From DASZIT01 sp036268775 (GTDB lineage: Bacteria; Actinomycetota; Acidimicrobiia; Acidimicrobiales; RAAP-2), in the NCBI GenBank assembly GCA_036268775.1, contig DATATM010000019.1, positions 84,141 through 148,140 on the forward strand: a stretch of 64,000 nt of DNA, in the 5' to 3' direction. The notes beneath the pieces were generated by a model, which saw only the letters and a list, made by a program, of their open reading frames with translations, was not told where the DNA came from and made no database searches. The position numbers and the translations under genes were made by a program. This document shows positions 41,711-49,054 of this stretch, piece after piece (the stretch's first letter is position 1; the number at the start of each line of letters is the position of its first letter).

Positions 41711-42703
41711 TCAGTCGGCGGTCCAGGGGGGGGCCAGACCCCGGACGGCTTTCCCCAGATCCATGTCGATGGCCATCACGGCCATGGCCGGGATGTCGAC
41801 CCCGTTGGCCACATAGCGGCCCACGTGGGCGCGGCACTCGTCGAACGACCCGTGGACGACCAGCGAGTCGACCACCTCGTCGGGGATCACCTCCAGGGCC
41901 CGCTTGCGATCGCCGGCCTGCCACGCCTCCCACATCGGCTCGAGCACCGGCCCCCGCCCCAACCACCGGTGGAATTCGGCGTAGACACCGACGTTGAGGT
42001 AGGCGGCGATCATCCGGCGGCCGACCTTGCGCACCATCTCGGGGTCCTCCGACGGGCACACGAAGATCCGGGCGGCCATCGGGATGTCGGCGCCGACCTC
42101 GGGCTTCACCGTGGCCACGTCCTCGGCCGACAGCCAGTTGACGATGACCCCGTCGGCCTCCCGCCCGGCCAGCCGGAGCATCCCCGAGCGCAGGGCGGCC
42201 AGAAAGATCGGCGGCGGATGCTCGACCGGGCGAGCCAGTCGGAAGCCGCGCACGGTGAAGGTGTCGTACTCGTGGTCCACCTTCTCCCCCGCCAGCGCCG
42301 AACGCAGGAACCGGATGGTGTCCCGCACCCGCTTGTAGGGCTCGACGAACTGGGCGGCGTTCCAACGACCGACGATGACATCCGAGGACGTCCCGAGACC
42401 GAAGGAGAACTTCCCGGGTGCCGCCTCGGCCATGGCCGCCGCGCTCTGGGCCAGCAGCGCCGGTCCCCGGGTATAAGCCGGGATGATCGCCACCCCGAGA
42501 TTGAGGTCCGGTTCCCAGGCCGCCGCCAGGGCCAACGGGGTGAGTCCGTCGGTGCCGTCGGTCTCCGCCGACCACACGTCGGTGTAGCCCAATTCCACCA
42601 ATTCCCGGTACCACTGGCGGTGTTCTGGCAGCGTAACGCCGTCAAACGGGACAGTGATCCCATAACGCGGAGGGGGGGCGGGATCGGCCTGGGTCGCAGT
42701 CAT
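41711..42703 (-). CDS. LLM-class F420-dependent oxidoreductase
   Basis: A 330-residue luciferase-like barrel with SLGTSSDVIVGRWNAAQF-type core (FSFGLGTSSDVIV), IPAYTRGPALLAQSAAAMAEAAPGKF and a long C-terminal region (DIPMAARIFVCPSED). The N-terminus PRYGITVPFDGVTLPEH matches F420-dependent members. The ATG start at 42703 shares the gap with a divergent small gene. The substrate is unknown. Confidence 0.92.
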   Translation of the reverse strand: MTATQADPAPPPRYGITVPFDGVTLPEHRQWYRELVELGYTDVWSAETDGTDGLTPLALAAAWEPDLNLGVAIIPAYTRGPALLAQSAAAMAEAAPGKFSFGLGTSSDVIVGRWNAAQFVEPYKRVRDTIRFLRSALAGEKVDHEYDTFTVRGFRLARPVEHPPPIFLAALRSGMLRLAGREADGVIVNWLSAEDVATVKPEVGADIPMAARIFVCPSEDPEMVRKVGRRMIAAYLNVGVYAEFHRWLGRGPVLEPMWEAWQAGDRKRALEVIPDEVVDSLVVHGSFDECRAHVGRYVANGVDIPAMAVMAIDMDLGKAVRGLAPPWTAD

Positions 42704-42739
42704 GGACAAAGTGATACACCCATTTGTCATGCTGCCACC

Positions 42740-42988
42740 ATGAGAAGCAGCCGACCGAGAAGGCAAGCGGCCCACCAACCCGAGCTGCCCCTGGCGGGCA
42801 CCCAATCGGGCGGATCGACATCACCGGCACCGAAGGCCGGGCCGCCGGAATGGCGGCTCGACGAGCACACCCGCCTCGTCGGCCGCCAGGGGATCGCCGC
42901 CGCGAGAGCGCTCCTGGCTGCCCACGGTCCGACCCCACAGCGTCCGGATGGAGCCGGGAGCCGCCGGCAGAGCGGACGCGCCGCCTGA
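42740..42988 (+). CDS. Small conserved actinobacterial protein
   Basis: An 82-residue basic protein. Its centre, PEWRLDEHTRLVGRQGIAAARALLAAHGP, resembles short actinobacterial proteins with the pattern WRLDE-x-TR-x-VGR. The flanks are low complexity (RRQAAHQ and Pro/Arg-rich tail). Its function is unknown. It starts 37 nt from the divergent LLM gene and ends 26 nt before the ChbG-like gene. Confidence 0.6.
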   Translation: MRSSRPRRQAAHQPELPLAGTQSGGSTSPAPKAGPPEWRLDEHTRLVGRQGIAAARALLAAHGPTPQRPDGAGSRRQSGRAA

Positions 42989-43001
42989 ACGGTGAGCACG
43001 C

Positions 43002-43007
43002 TACGGT
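43002..43007 (+). promoter_or_regulatory. Possible -10 box of leaderless ChbG-like gene
   Basis: TACGGT lies 7 nt before ATG 43015, without a Shine-Dalgarno. The same hexamer precedes glnD. Confidence 0.38.
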
Positions 43008-43014
43008 CAGATCT

Positions 43015-43848
43015 ATGCCAACTGTCGCGGAGCGTCTCGGCTACCCGTCGGACGCAAAACTGCTCCTCCTGCACTGCAGCGAGCTGGGCTTCTGCCACGC
43101 TTCCAACGACGGCGTGTTCCAGGCGCTGGGCGAGGGGATCGGGACCTCCGCCTCTTTGATGGTGCCCGCCCCCTGGGCCCGGGAAGCCGCCTCCCGCTAC
43201 CGGGGAGAGGACGTCGGGGTCCGGCTCACCCTGAATGCCGAACACGATCTGTTCCGGTGGGGGCCCATCACCCAGGCGCCTTCCCTCCTCGACGGCGACG
43301 GCGGGTTCCCCCGAACCATCACCGACATGTGGGACCACGCCGACCTCGACGAGGTCCGGCGCGAGTGCCGCGCCCAGGTGGAGCGGGCGGTGCTCTGGGG
43401 GTTCGATGTCAGCCACCTCGACGCCCATCTCGACGCCCTCATCCTCCGGCCCGAGTTCTTCGACGTCTACCTCGAGTTGGCCCTGGACTTCGGGTTGCCG
43501 CTTCGGCTGCTCGGCGCCGACACCGAGCCGAACATCGGGTTCCCCTTCCGCCAACTGGCCGCCGACGAGGGGGTACCGTTCGCCGACCAGCGGGCCTCGC
43601 TCCCGACCCGGCATCCCCGCGAAGCGCTGATGAACCTGTTGCCCACCCTTGAGCCGGGGGTAACGGAGATCACCCTGCGGCCGGCCGTCGACACCCCCGA
43701 ACTCCGGGCCATCACCCTCGACTGGGGAGCCAGGGTGTCCGACCACATCCTGTTGGTGGACGACCGGGGCCTGGGCAACCTCATCGCCGACGCCGGGATC
43801 ACCCTCATCGGCTACCGGCCCCTCCGGGACGCCATGCGACGGGGCTGA
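43015..43848 (+). CDS. ChbG/YdjC-fold protein with altered metal site
   Basis: A 277-residue protein whose overall layout matches YdjC-type carbohydrate deacetylases: an N-terminal strand with a metal loop, CHASNDGVFQAL, then DVGVRLTL, SHLDAHLDAL and a C-terminal TEITLRPAVD. In catalytic members the same places read ADDFG (metal Asp), HLTL (metal His), HxDxHxH and HPG. Here they are CSELG (residues 21-25), R70 instead of His, and RPA instead of HPG. It therefore probably lacks normal deacetylase activity, or uses another metal arrangement. The leaderless-looking ATG is supported by the fit to the first strand. Confidence 0.78.
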   Translation: MPTVAERLGYPSDAKLLLLHCSELGFCHASNDGVFQALGEGIGTSASLMVPAPWAREAASRYRGEDVGVRLTLNAEHDLFRWGPITQAPSLLDGDGGFPRTITDMWDHADLDEVRRECRAQVERAVLWGFDVSHLDAHLDALILRPEFFDVYLELALDFGLPLRLLGADTEPNIGFPFRQLAADEGVPFADQRASLPTRHPREALMNLLPTLEPGVTEITLRPAVDTPELRAITLDWGARVSDHILLVDDRGLGNLIADAGITLIGYRPLRDAMRRG

Positions 43849-43917
43849 GCCTCCAGGCCTGGATTCCGACCACATTCCCCCAGCCCGGGGAGCGGAAAGT
43901 ATCGTGGCCGTTTGTCA

Positions 43918-44661
43918 ATGGGAGCAGCCGTGGTCGGAGAAGGCGAGTCGAAGGCCCAGGGGCCACCGGAGATCTCCGGAGGGGTGGCCGCGCCCGGACC
44001 CCCGGAGCCGTTCGAACTCGACGGCCTGATCCTCCTGAGCGGCGACGGCAACCTTGCCGAACCGGTTGACGGGATCACCCTCACCTTCGACGACCAGGGG
44101 GTCGGTGTTGTCCACAGCCACGAGGACTCACCCCGGTTATTGCCGTGGTCATCGCTCATCGCCCATGCCGTCGAACCCTGGAGCGGGGGCGTCACCCCGG
44201 AGTGGTGGGTGGATCCGGAGTTCAACCGCACCGGCGAGGGCATCGGTGACGACCACGACATCGTCGATCCGGTCGCCACCGAGCGCGGCCCTTCGCCGAC
44301 CCGGGCCGGGGCACTGATCAGCCTTCGGACCCTGTTCTCCACCTACCGGTTCCTGCTGCCCGACGGTGACGCCGGCGAGCTCCAGCCCAAGGTGGCGGCG
44401 TTCACCTTCAGCCATCAGGGCCCTCACGGTTCGGCGTCGACCACCACCGTCTTCGCCCCCCGGGAGGCAGGCAAGGACCGCCGGGGGAACCAGGGGCTCA
44501 CCTGGAAGCGAGTGCGCCCGGTCTTCACCGTCCTGTTGGTGGCGCTCTTGTTGACCGCCGCCATCCTCATCGTGCTGCAGAGTGCCGGCACCGTCCACAT
44601 CCCGTTCCTGGGAGGGGCCAACTCCGGGACCGTCGGGCCCGGGGGCCTCAGAATTCGGTGA
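43918..44661 (+). CDS. Hypothetical membrane-anchored protein
   Basis: A 247-residue protein. The N-terminal 200 residues are soluble with an early Gly/Pro-rich segment, then beta-type sequence (FELDGLILLSGDG, GITLTFDDQGVGVVHS, LLPWSSLIAHAVEPW, ALISLRTLFSTYRFLLP). One membrane helix follows at about residues 205-227 (VFTVLLVALLLTAAILIVL), with a short Gly-rich tail outside. The pattern suggests a cytoplasmic domain tied to the membrane. I recognise no family. Its end overlaps the convergent SCP2 gene by 14 nt. Confidence 0.65.
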   Translation: MGAAVVGEGESKAQGPPEISGGVAAPGPPEPFELDGLILLSGDGNLAEPVDGITLTFDDQGVGVVHSHEDSPRLLPWSSLIAHAVEPWSGGVTPEWWVDPEFNRTGEGIGDDHDIVDPVATERGPSPTRAGALISLRTLFSTYRFLLPDGDAGELQPKVAAFTFSHQGPHGSASTTTVFAPREAGKDRRGNQGLTWKRVRPVFTVLLVALLLTAAILIVLQSAGTVHIPFLGGANSGTVGPGGLRIR

Positions 44662-45034
44662 TGGCGGCGATCTGTCGGCGCAGGTTCTGATACTCGGGGG
44701 TGTTAGTCACCGGCAGCAGCCGCATCATGATGCCCATGGAGCCGGCCACCTTCATCCGTCCCTGCATAAAAGCGACATTGGGGTCGAGGTCCCCCTTGGC
44801 CATCGCCACGGCATCGGATCGAGCCGTGCTCAGGGTCACGTCGGCATCCTTCACGTCACCGAGCCCGCTCTGGATGAGGTGTCCGTCTTCCAGCACCCAG
44901 TAGTAGCGGACGTCACCGTCGGTGCCGCCGGTAACCACGAACTGCATGCGGGCCGAAAGCCCGGGGCGCTCGGGTTGGTCGACCGCCAGCGCCCGGGTCT
45001 GGTCGAACCACTCGTCAGTCAGCCAGGTGCTCAC
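44648..45034 (-). CDS. SCP2 sterol-transfer domain protein
   Basis: A 128-residue single-domain protein of the SCP2 lipid-binding fold: FVVTGGTDGDVRYYWVLEDG (strands), DADVTLSTARSDAVAMAKGDLDPNVAFMQGRMKVAGSMGIMMRLLP (the ligand-tunnel helix pair). Such proteins carry hydrophobic molecules and are abundant in actinobacteria. It is adjacent to mca on the same strand, with a 32-nt gap. Confidence 0.9.
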   Translation of the reverse strand: MSTWLTDEWFDQTRALAVDQPERPGLSARMQFVVTGGTDGDVRYYWVLEDGHLIQSGLGDVKDADVTLSTARSDAVAMAKGDLDPNVAFMQGRMKVAGSMGIMMRLLPVTNTPEYQNLRRQIAAITEF

Positions 45035-45066
45035 AGGGTTCCGATGTTACCGGGGACGTACCCGCC

Positions 45067-46005
45067 TCACCGGGCGTGGCGGGCTCCCGACGGTTCCCGG
45101 ATGCCTGCGAATAGATCGGTCTCGATCGAATCGGGCCCGGCCATGGTGGCGGGATCGATGGCGGCGAATGACACACCGTCGTCGGTGGCGGAGGCCACCA
45201 GCGCCAGCTGGTAGTCGTCGCGGGGGTGGATCCCATCCATCACCTCGGGAGGGAGGCCGAACCAGAAGCGGGAGGTGGGGTCGACCTGGGTGGCGTGGGC
45301 CAACAGGGCCTCCCGCCGGATGTGCCCGAAGTCGGAGACATCCACCTGGGTGGTGATGGGCGCTTCGGTCATGCCCTCCCACCGCGCCCGCCAGGTCTCG
45401 TCAAAGGGTGACTCCAGCCCCAGCTCCTCGAACTTGAGATGGATCTCCCGGAAACGGGCCACCGAGAAGGTGGTGTAGTAGAGCTTGGTCGGCTGCCAGG
45501 CGGCTCCGGCCTCGGGGAACAGGCTGGGGTCACCCGCCGCCTGGAAGGCGGGGATCCCGATTTCGTGGACCCGCAGGTGGTCGGGATGGGGGTAACCGGA
45601 CTGCTCGTCCCCGTAGATGACCATGACCTGGGGCTTCGTCCGGCGGATGATCGCCACCAACCGTCCTACCGCCTCGTCGAGGGGGGCCTGGGCGAAGGAT
45701 TCGGGATTGGCGTTGGCTTCGGTACCGGCCATGCCCGAGTCTCGGTAGCCGAGCATGACCACCTCGTCGTAGCCGATCACGGCGGTGGCCTGGGCCAACT
45801 CCTTCATCCGGATCTCCGGGAGATGGTCCCGCACCTCGGGGGTGTCCATGGCCGGATTGAGGATCTCCCCCTCTTCCCCCCCGGTGCAGCACACCAATAC
45901 GGTGTGAACGCCCTCCTGGTGGTACCGGGCAACGGTCCCGGCCCCCTTGGACGACTCGTCGTCGGGGTGGGCATGGACGGTCAGCAGGCAAAGCGATTCG
46001 GGCAC
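45067..46005 (-). CDS. mca: Mycothiol S-conjugate amidase Mca
   Basis: A 312-residue PIG-L family zinc amidase. LTVHAHPDDESSKGAGTVARYHQEGVHTVLVCCTGGEEGEILNP is characteristic of Mca, as are MLGYRDSGM and GYPHPDHLRVH. Mca cleaves mycothiol conjugates of toxins into mercapturates for export. GTG 46005 is chosen because PESLCLL is the usual Mca N-terminus; a longer start at 46014 or ATG 46044 is possible. It is divergent from pspA. Confidence 0.92.
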   Translation of the reverse strand: MPESLCLLTVHAHPDDESSKGAGTVARYHQEGVHTVLVCCTGGEEGEILNPAMDTPEVRDHLPEIRMKELAQATAVIGYDEVVMLGYRDSGMAGTEANANPESFAQAPLDEAVGRLVAIIRRTKPQVMVIYGDEQSGYPHPDHLRVHEIGIPAFQAAGDPSLFPEAGAAWQPTKLYYTTFSVARFREIHLKFEELGLESPFDETWRARWEGMTEAPITTQVDVSDFGHIRREALLAHATQVDPTSRFWFGLPPEVMDGIHPRDDYQLALVASATDDGVSFAAIDPATMAGPDSIETDLFAGIREPSGARHAR

Positions 46006-46072
46006 GCCGATCACGCTACCGGGCGGGGAGCACATAAGCTCCATTGGCGAAGACCGAGGGAGGAAGTACCAA

Positions 46073-46843
46073 ATGAGCGTCATGAAGCGCCTGTCAGGAA
46101 TTGTGCAGGCAAAGACCAATAAATTGCTCGACAAGGCGGAGGATCCCAGGGAGTCCCTCGACCTCTCCTACCAGAAGCAGCTGGAGAGCCTCCAGAAGGT
46201 CCGCCGCAGCGTGGCCGACGTCACCACGGCCAAGAAGCGGATCGAGCTCCAGGCCAGCCAACTGCAGAGTTCGGCCGACAAATTGCAGCAGCAGGCCAAG
46301 GCCGCCCTCGGCCAGGGCAACGAGGATCTGGCCCGGGAGGCGCTCGCCCGTCGGGCGGCCCTCGCCGAGCAGCTCACCGATCTCAAGACCCAACACGACC
46401 AGGTGGCCGGCCAGGAAGTGAAGCTGGTCGACACCGCCCAGCGGCTCCAGACCCAGGTCGACTCCTTCCGCACCAAGAAGGAGACGATGAAGGCCACCTA
46501 CACCGCCGCCGAGGCCCAGACCAAGATCGGCGAAGCCGTGTCCGGCATCTCCGAGTCGATGAGCGACGCCGGCATGTCCATGCAGCGGGCCCAGGACAAG
46601 ATCGACGGCATGCAGGCCCGGGCCGGAGCCATGGACGAGCTGCTGTCTTCGGGGGCCCTCACCAATCTGGCTGCGCCGGTCGACGACATCCAGGCCGAGT
46701 TGGACAAAGTGTCCAAGACCGACACCGTCGACACCGAGCTGGCCGCCCTCAAGGCCGAGATCGGGGCCAGCGGCCCGGCCGGCGAGCTCTCGTCGGCACC
46801 ACCGGCTCCGGCCCCAGCCAGCCCGGAGGCGCCGGCGTCATGA
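46073..46843 (+). CDS. pspA: PspA/IM30 family envelope-stress protein
   Basis: A 256-residue coiled-coil protein of the ESCRT-III-like PspA/Vipp1 family. It starts with an amphipathic segment (MSVMKRLSGIVQAKTNKLLDKAEDP), followed by long heptad-type helices (LSYQKQLESLQKVRRSVADV, KTQHDQVAGQEVKLV), and ends with a Pro/Ala-rich tail. It binds damaged membrane from the cytoplasm. GAGGGAGG is 8 nt before the ATG. It is first of four genes with the pspAA-htpX-pspAB order. Confidence 0.95.
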   Translation: MSVMKRLSGIVQAKTNKLLDKAEDPRESLDLSYQKQLESLQKVRRSVADVTTAKKRIELQASQLQSSADKLQQQAKAALGQGNEDLAREALARRAALAEQLTDLKTQHDQVAGQEVKLVDTAQRLQTQVDSFRTKKETMKATYTAAEAQTKIGEAVSGISESMSDAGMSMQRAQDKIDGMQARAGAMDELLSSGALTNLAAPVDDIQAELDKVSKTDTVDTELAALKAEIGASGPAGELSSAPPAPAPASPEAPAS

Positions 46844-47121
46844 TCGTCAGGATCCTGGGGGAGAACCAGTACGACGTGCCCGAGGACCAGCGGGCCACGC
46901 TCGACGATCTGGACAAGACCTTGGTGAAGGCGGTGGACGCCAACGACGAGCCCAGCTTCACCACTGCCCTCCAGGCCCTGGCCGATGAGGTGCGCCGGGT
47001 GGGTACCCCCTTGCCCGATGATGCCTTCATCCCTTCCGAACTGGTCGTCCCCTTCGCCGATGCCTCCCTGGAGGAGACCAAGCGACTGCTGGCCGACGCC
47101 GCCCCCTCCGACGAAGGCTGA
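46840..47121 (+). CDS. pspAA: PspA-associated protein PspAA
   Basis: A 93-residue protein overlapping the pspA stop by 4 nt (ATGA). MIVRILGENQYDVPEDQRATLDDLDKTLVKAVDANDE and PSELVVPFADASLEE are the pattern of the PspAA domain that accompanies PspA in actinobacteria and archaea. Its exact function is unknown; it is predicted to modulate PspA. Confidence 0.88.
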   Translation: MIVRILGENQYDVPEDQRATLDDLDKTLVKAVDANDEPSFTTALQALADEVRRVGTPLPDDAFIPSELVVPFADASLEETKRLLADAAPSDEG

Positions 47122-47131
47122 ACCTAGACCG

Positions 47132-48076
47132 ATGACCACTGCCAGCCGGATTCCGCCCGACCGGGGCCTCACCGTCCGGATGTTCACCACCGGGCTGATG
47201 CTCGTCGTCCTCTACGCCGCCGTCGTCGGCCTGCTCATAGCCTTCGGCATCTCCTATGTGGCGGTGCTGGTGATCGCCGCCATCCTCCTTTTCTGCCAGT
47301 ACTGGTTCTCCGACAAGATCGCCCTGTTCGGCATGGGTGGCCGCATCGTCACCCCCGAGCAGGCCCCCGAGCTCCACGGGGTCATCGACCGGCTCTGCGC
47401 CCTGGCTGACATGAAGAAGCCCCGGGTCGCCATCGCCGACACCGACATCCCCAACGCCTTCGCCACCGGGAGGAGCCCGAACAGCGCGGTGGTCTGCGCC
47501 ACCGCCGGGCTGATGCGCCGGCTGGACGAGCCCGAGCTCGAGGCAGTGCTGGCCCACGAGCTGTCCCATGTGGCCCACCGGGACGTGGCTGTCATGACCA
47601 TCGCCAGCTTTCTCGGGGTGGTAGCCGGCCTCATCACCCGGATCATGTTCTGGACCGGGATGATGGGCGGATTCGGTGGCGGCGGGGGGAACAACAACAA
47701 CAACAATGGGGGCGACAATGCCGCCCTGGTGGAGCTGGCGGTGCTGGCGGTGTCGGTGGTGGTCTACGCCATCAGCTTCCTGCTCACCCGGGCCCTCTCC
47801 CGCTATCGGGAGCTGGCCGCCGACCGCTCGGGGGCGCTGCTGACCGGACAGCCATCGAACCTGGCCTCGGCTCTGGTGAAGATCACCGGCGAGATGTCCC
47901 GGATCCCCACCCGCGATCTCCGCTCCGCCGAGGCGTTCAACGCCTTCTTCTTCACTCCCGCCATCTCCTCCAAGGGAGGGGTGAGCCTGTCGACCATCTT
48001 CTCCACCCACCCGAGCCTCGAAAAGCGGCTCGACCAGCTGGCCAAGATCGAGGCTGAGCTGGGCAGCCCCGCCTGA
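47132..48076 (+). CDS. htpX: Membrane zinc metalloprotease HtpX
   Basis: A 314-residue M48 protease with two N-terminal membrane helices (about residues 17-58), zinc motif HELSH at 142-146, and third ligand Glu in RYRELAADRSG. A membrane segment after the motif is interrupted by a Gly/Asn-rich loop (GGFGGGGG then six Asn). HtpX degrades misfolded membrane proteins. It is the third gene in the pspA operon and overlaps pspAB by 1 nt. Confidence 0.95.
   Translation: MTTASRIPPDRGLTVRMFTTGLMLVVLYAAVVGLLIAFGISYVAVLVIAAILLFCQYWFSDKIALFGMGGRIVTPEQAPELHGVIDRLCALADMKKPRVAIADTDIPNAFATGRSPNSAVVCATAGLMRRLDEPELEAVLAHELSHVAHRDVAVMTIASFLGVVAGLITRIMFWTGMMGGFGGGGGNNNNNNGGDNAALVELAVLAVSVVVYAISFLLTRALSRYRELAADRSGALLTGQPSNLASALVKITGEMSRIPTRDLRSAEAFNAFFFTPAISSKGGVSLSTIFSTHPSLEKRLDQLAKIEAELGSPA
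47690..47707 (+). repeat. Short AAC codon repeat in htpX
   Basis: Five AAC codons and one AAT make a run of six Asn after a Gly tract. The run is slippage-prone and stands out in this GC-rich sequence. Confidence 0.7.
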
Positions 48077-48693
48077 TGGGCCTGCTCAACACCATCATGG
48101 GCCGGACCAAACCGGTCCAGGCCAACCTCGACGCCCTGTTCGGGCTCCCGTCTGCCGCCATCACCCTCCAGAGCGCGGCGGGGATGACCCTCTCCGGTCG
48201 GGCCGGTGTCTGTTACAAGCCCCCCACCGGGCAGGGGTTCGGGGATATGCAGGCCGAGGTGATGAAGCTGCTGGACATGGAAGGTGACTGCAAGCTCCGG
48301 ACCGCCGAGGACAAGTTCGGTTACCACTGGGTGGTGGTGGAGAACCCCGACATCGAGGCCCTGGTCACCCAAATTCACCTCATCAACTCGTCGCTCTCCG
48401 ACTCCGGCTGGGGACCCCAACTGCTCTGTTCGGTCTTCGGGGTGGCGAAACTCTCCGGGGATGCCGCCTCCTCCGACGTCGGGGTACTTCCGGGGCCGAC
48501 CACGGTGCTCACCTCCAGCGGGTTCCTGGTCTACCTGTTCAAGCGGGGCACCTTCTACCCGTTCGTCCCCGATGGCAAAGAGCACCGCGACATGGAGCAG
48601 GAGCTGAAGCTCAAGAGCCTGGTGGCCAACGACCTGGCCATGGAAGCCGACCTCGATCGGTGGTTCCCGCTCTGGGAGTTGCCAGTGGGCTGA
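48076..48693 (+). CDS. pspAB: PspA-associated protein PspAB
   Basis: A 205-residue protein starting MGLLNTIMGRTKPVQANLDALFGLPSA, the typical PspAB opening. VENPDIEALVTQIHLINSSLSDSGWGPQLLCSVFGV and LVYLFKRGTFYPFVP are conserved through the family. It follows htpX with a 1-nt overlap (TGATG), completing the pspA-pspAA-htpX-pspAB operon. No enzymatic motif is apparent; it is thought to work with PspA and HtpX. Confidence 0.88.
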   Translation: MGLLNTIMGRTKPVQANLDALFGLPSAAITLQSAAGMTLSGRAGVCYKPPTGQGFGDMQAEVMKLLDMEGDCKLRTAEDKFGYHWVVVENPDIEALVTQIHLINSSLSDSGWGPQLLCSVFGVAKLSGDAASSDVGVLPGPTTVLTSSGFLVYLFKRGTFYPFVPDGKEHRDMEQELKLKSLVANDLAMEADLDRWFPLWELPVG

Positions 48694-48722
48694 CACCGGC
48701 CCCGGGCAACGGGCGATTTCCC

Positions 48723-49025
48723 CTACTTGAGCCCGGCGGTCACCTGATCGATCGTTCCGGCCAGGTCGAGATCCTTCTGGGTGATGCCGCCGGAATCGTG
48801 GGTCATCAGCGACAGGGTCACCCGGTTGTAGCGGATATCGATGTCGGGGTGGTGGTCGACGGCTTCGGCCAAGGCCCCCACCTCGTTCACGTAGGCCAGT
48901 GAACCGACGAATCCGGCGCACGCCACCGACTTGAGCAGGCGACCGCCGACCAGTTCCCACTCGGGAGCGTCGGGGCCGGACAGGGCGGCGGCCAGGTCAC
49001 TGTCACTGAGGACCGGTTCGCTCAT
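48723..49025 (-). CDS. Pterin-4a-carbinolamine dehydratase
   Basis: A 100-residue protein. WELVGGRLLKSVACAGFVGSLAYVNEVGALAEAVDHHPDIDIRYNRVTLSLMTHDSGGIT has the EAVDHHPDI motif with catalytic histidines. The enzyme dehydrates hydroxy-tetrahydropterin in recycling of pterin cofactor. No aromatic amino acid hydroxylase is near. It is transcribed toward pspAB. Confidence 0.93.
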   Translation of the reverse strand: MSEPVLSDSDLAAALSGPDAPEWELVGGRLLKSVACAGFVGSLAYVNEVGALAEAVDHHPDIDIRYNRVTLSLMTHDSGGITQKDLDLAGTIDQVTAGLK

Positions 49026-49054
49026 CGGTCGACCTTCCTTTCGCTGGCGATACC

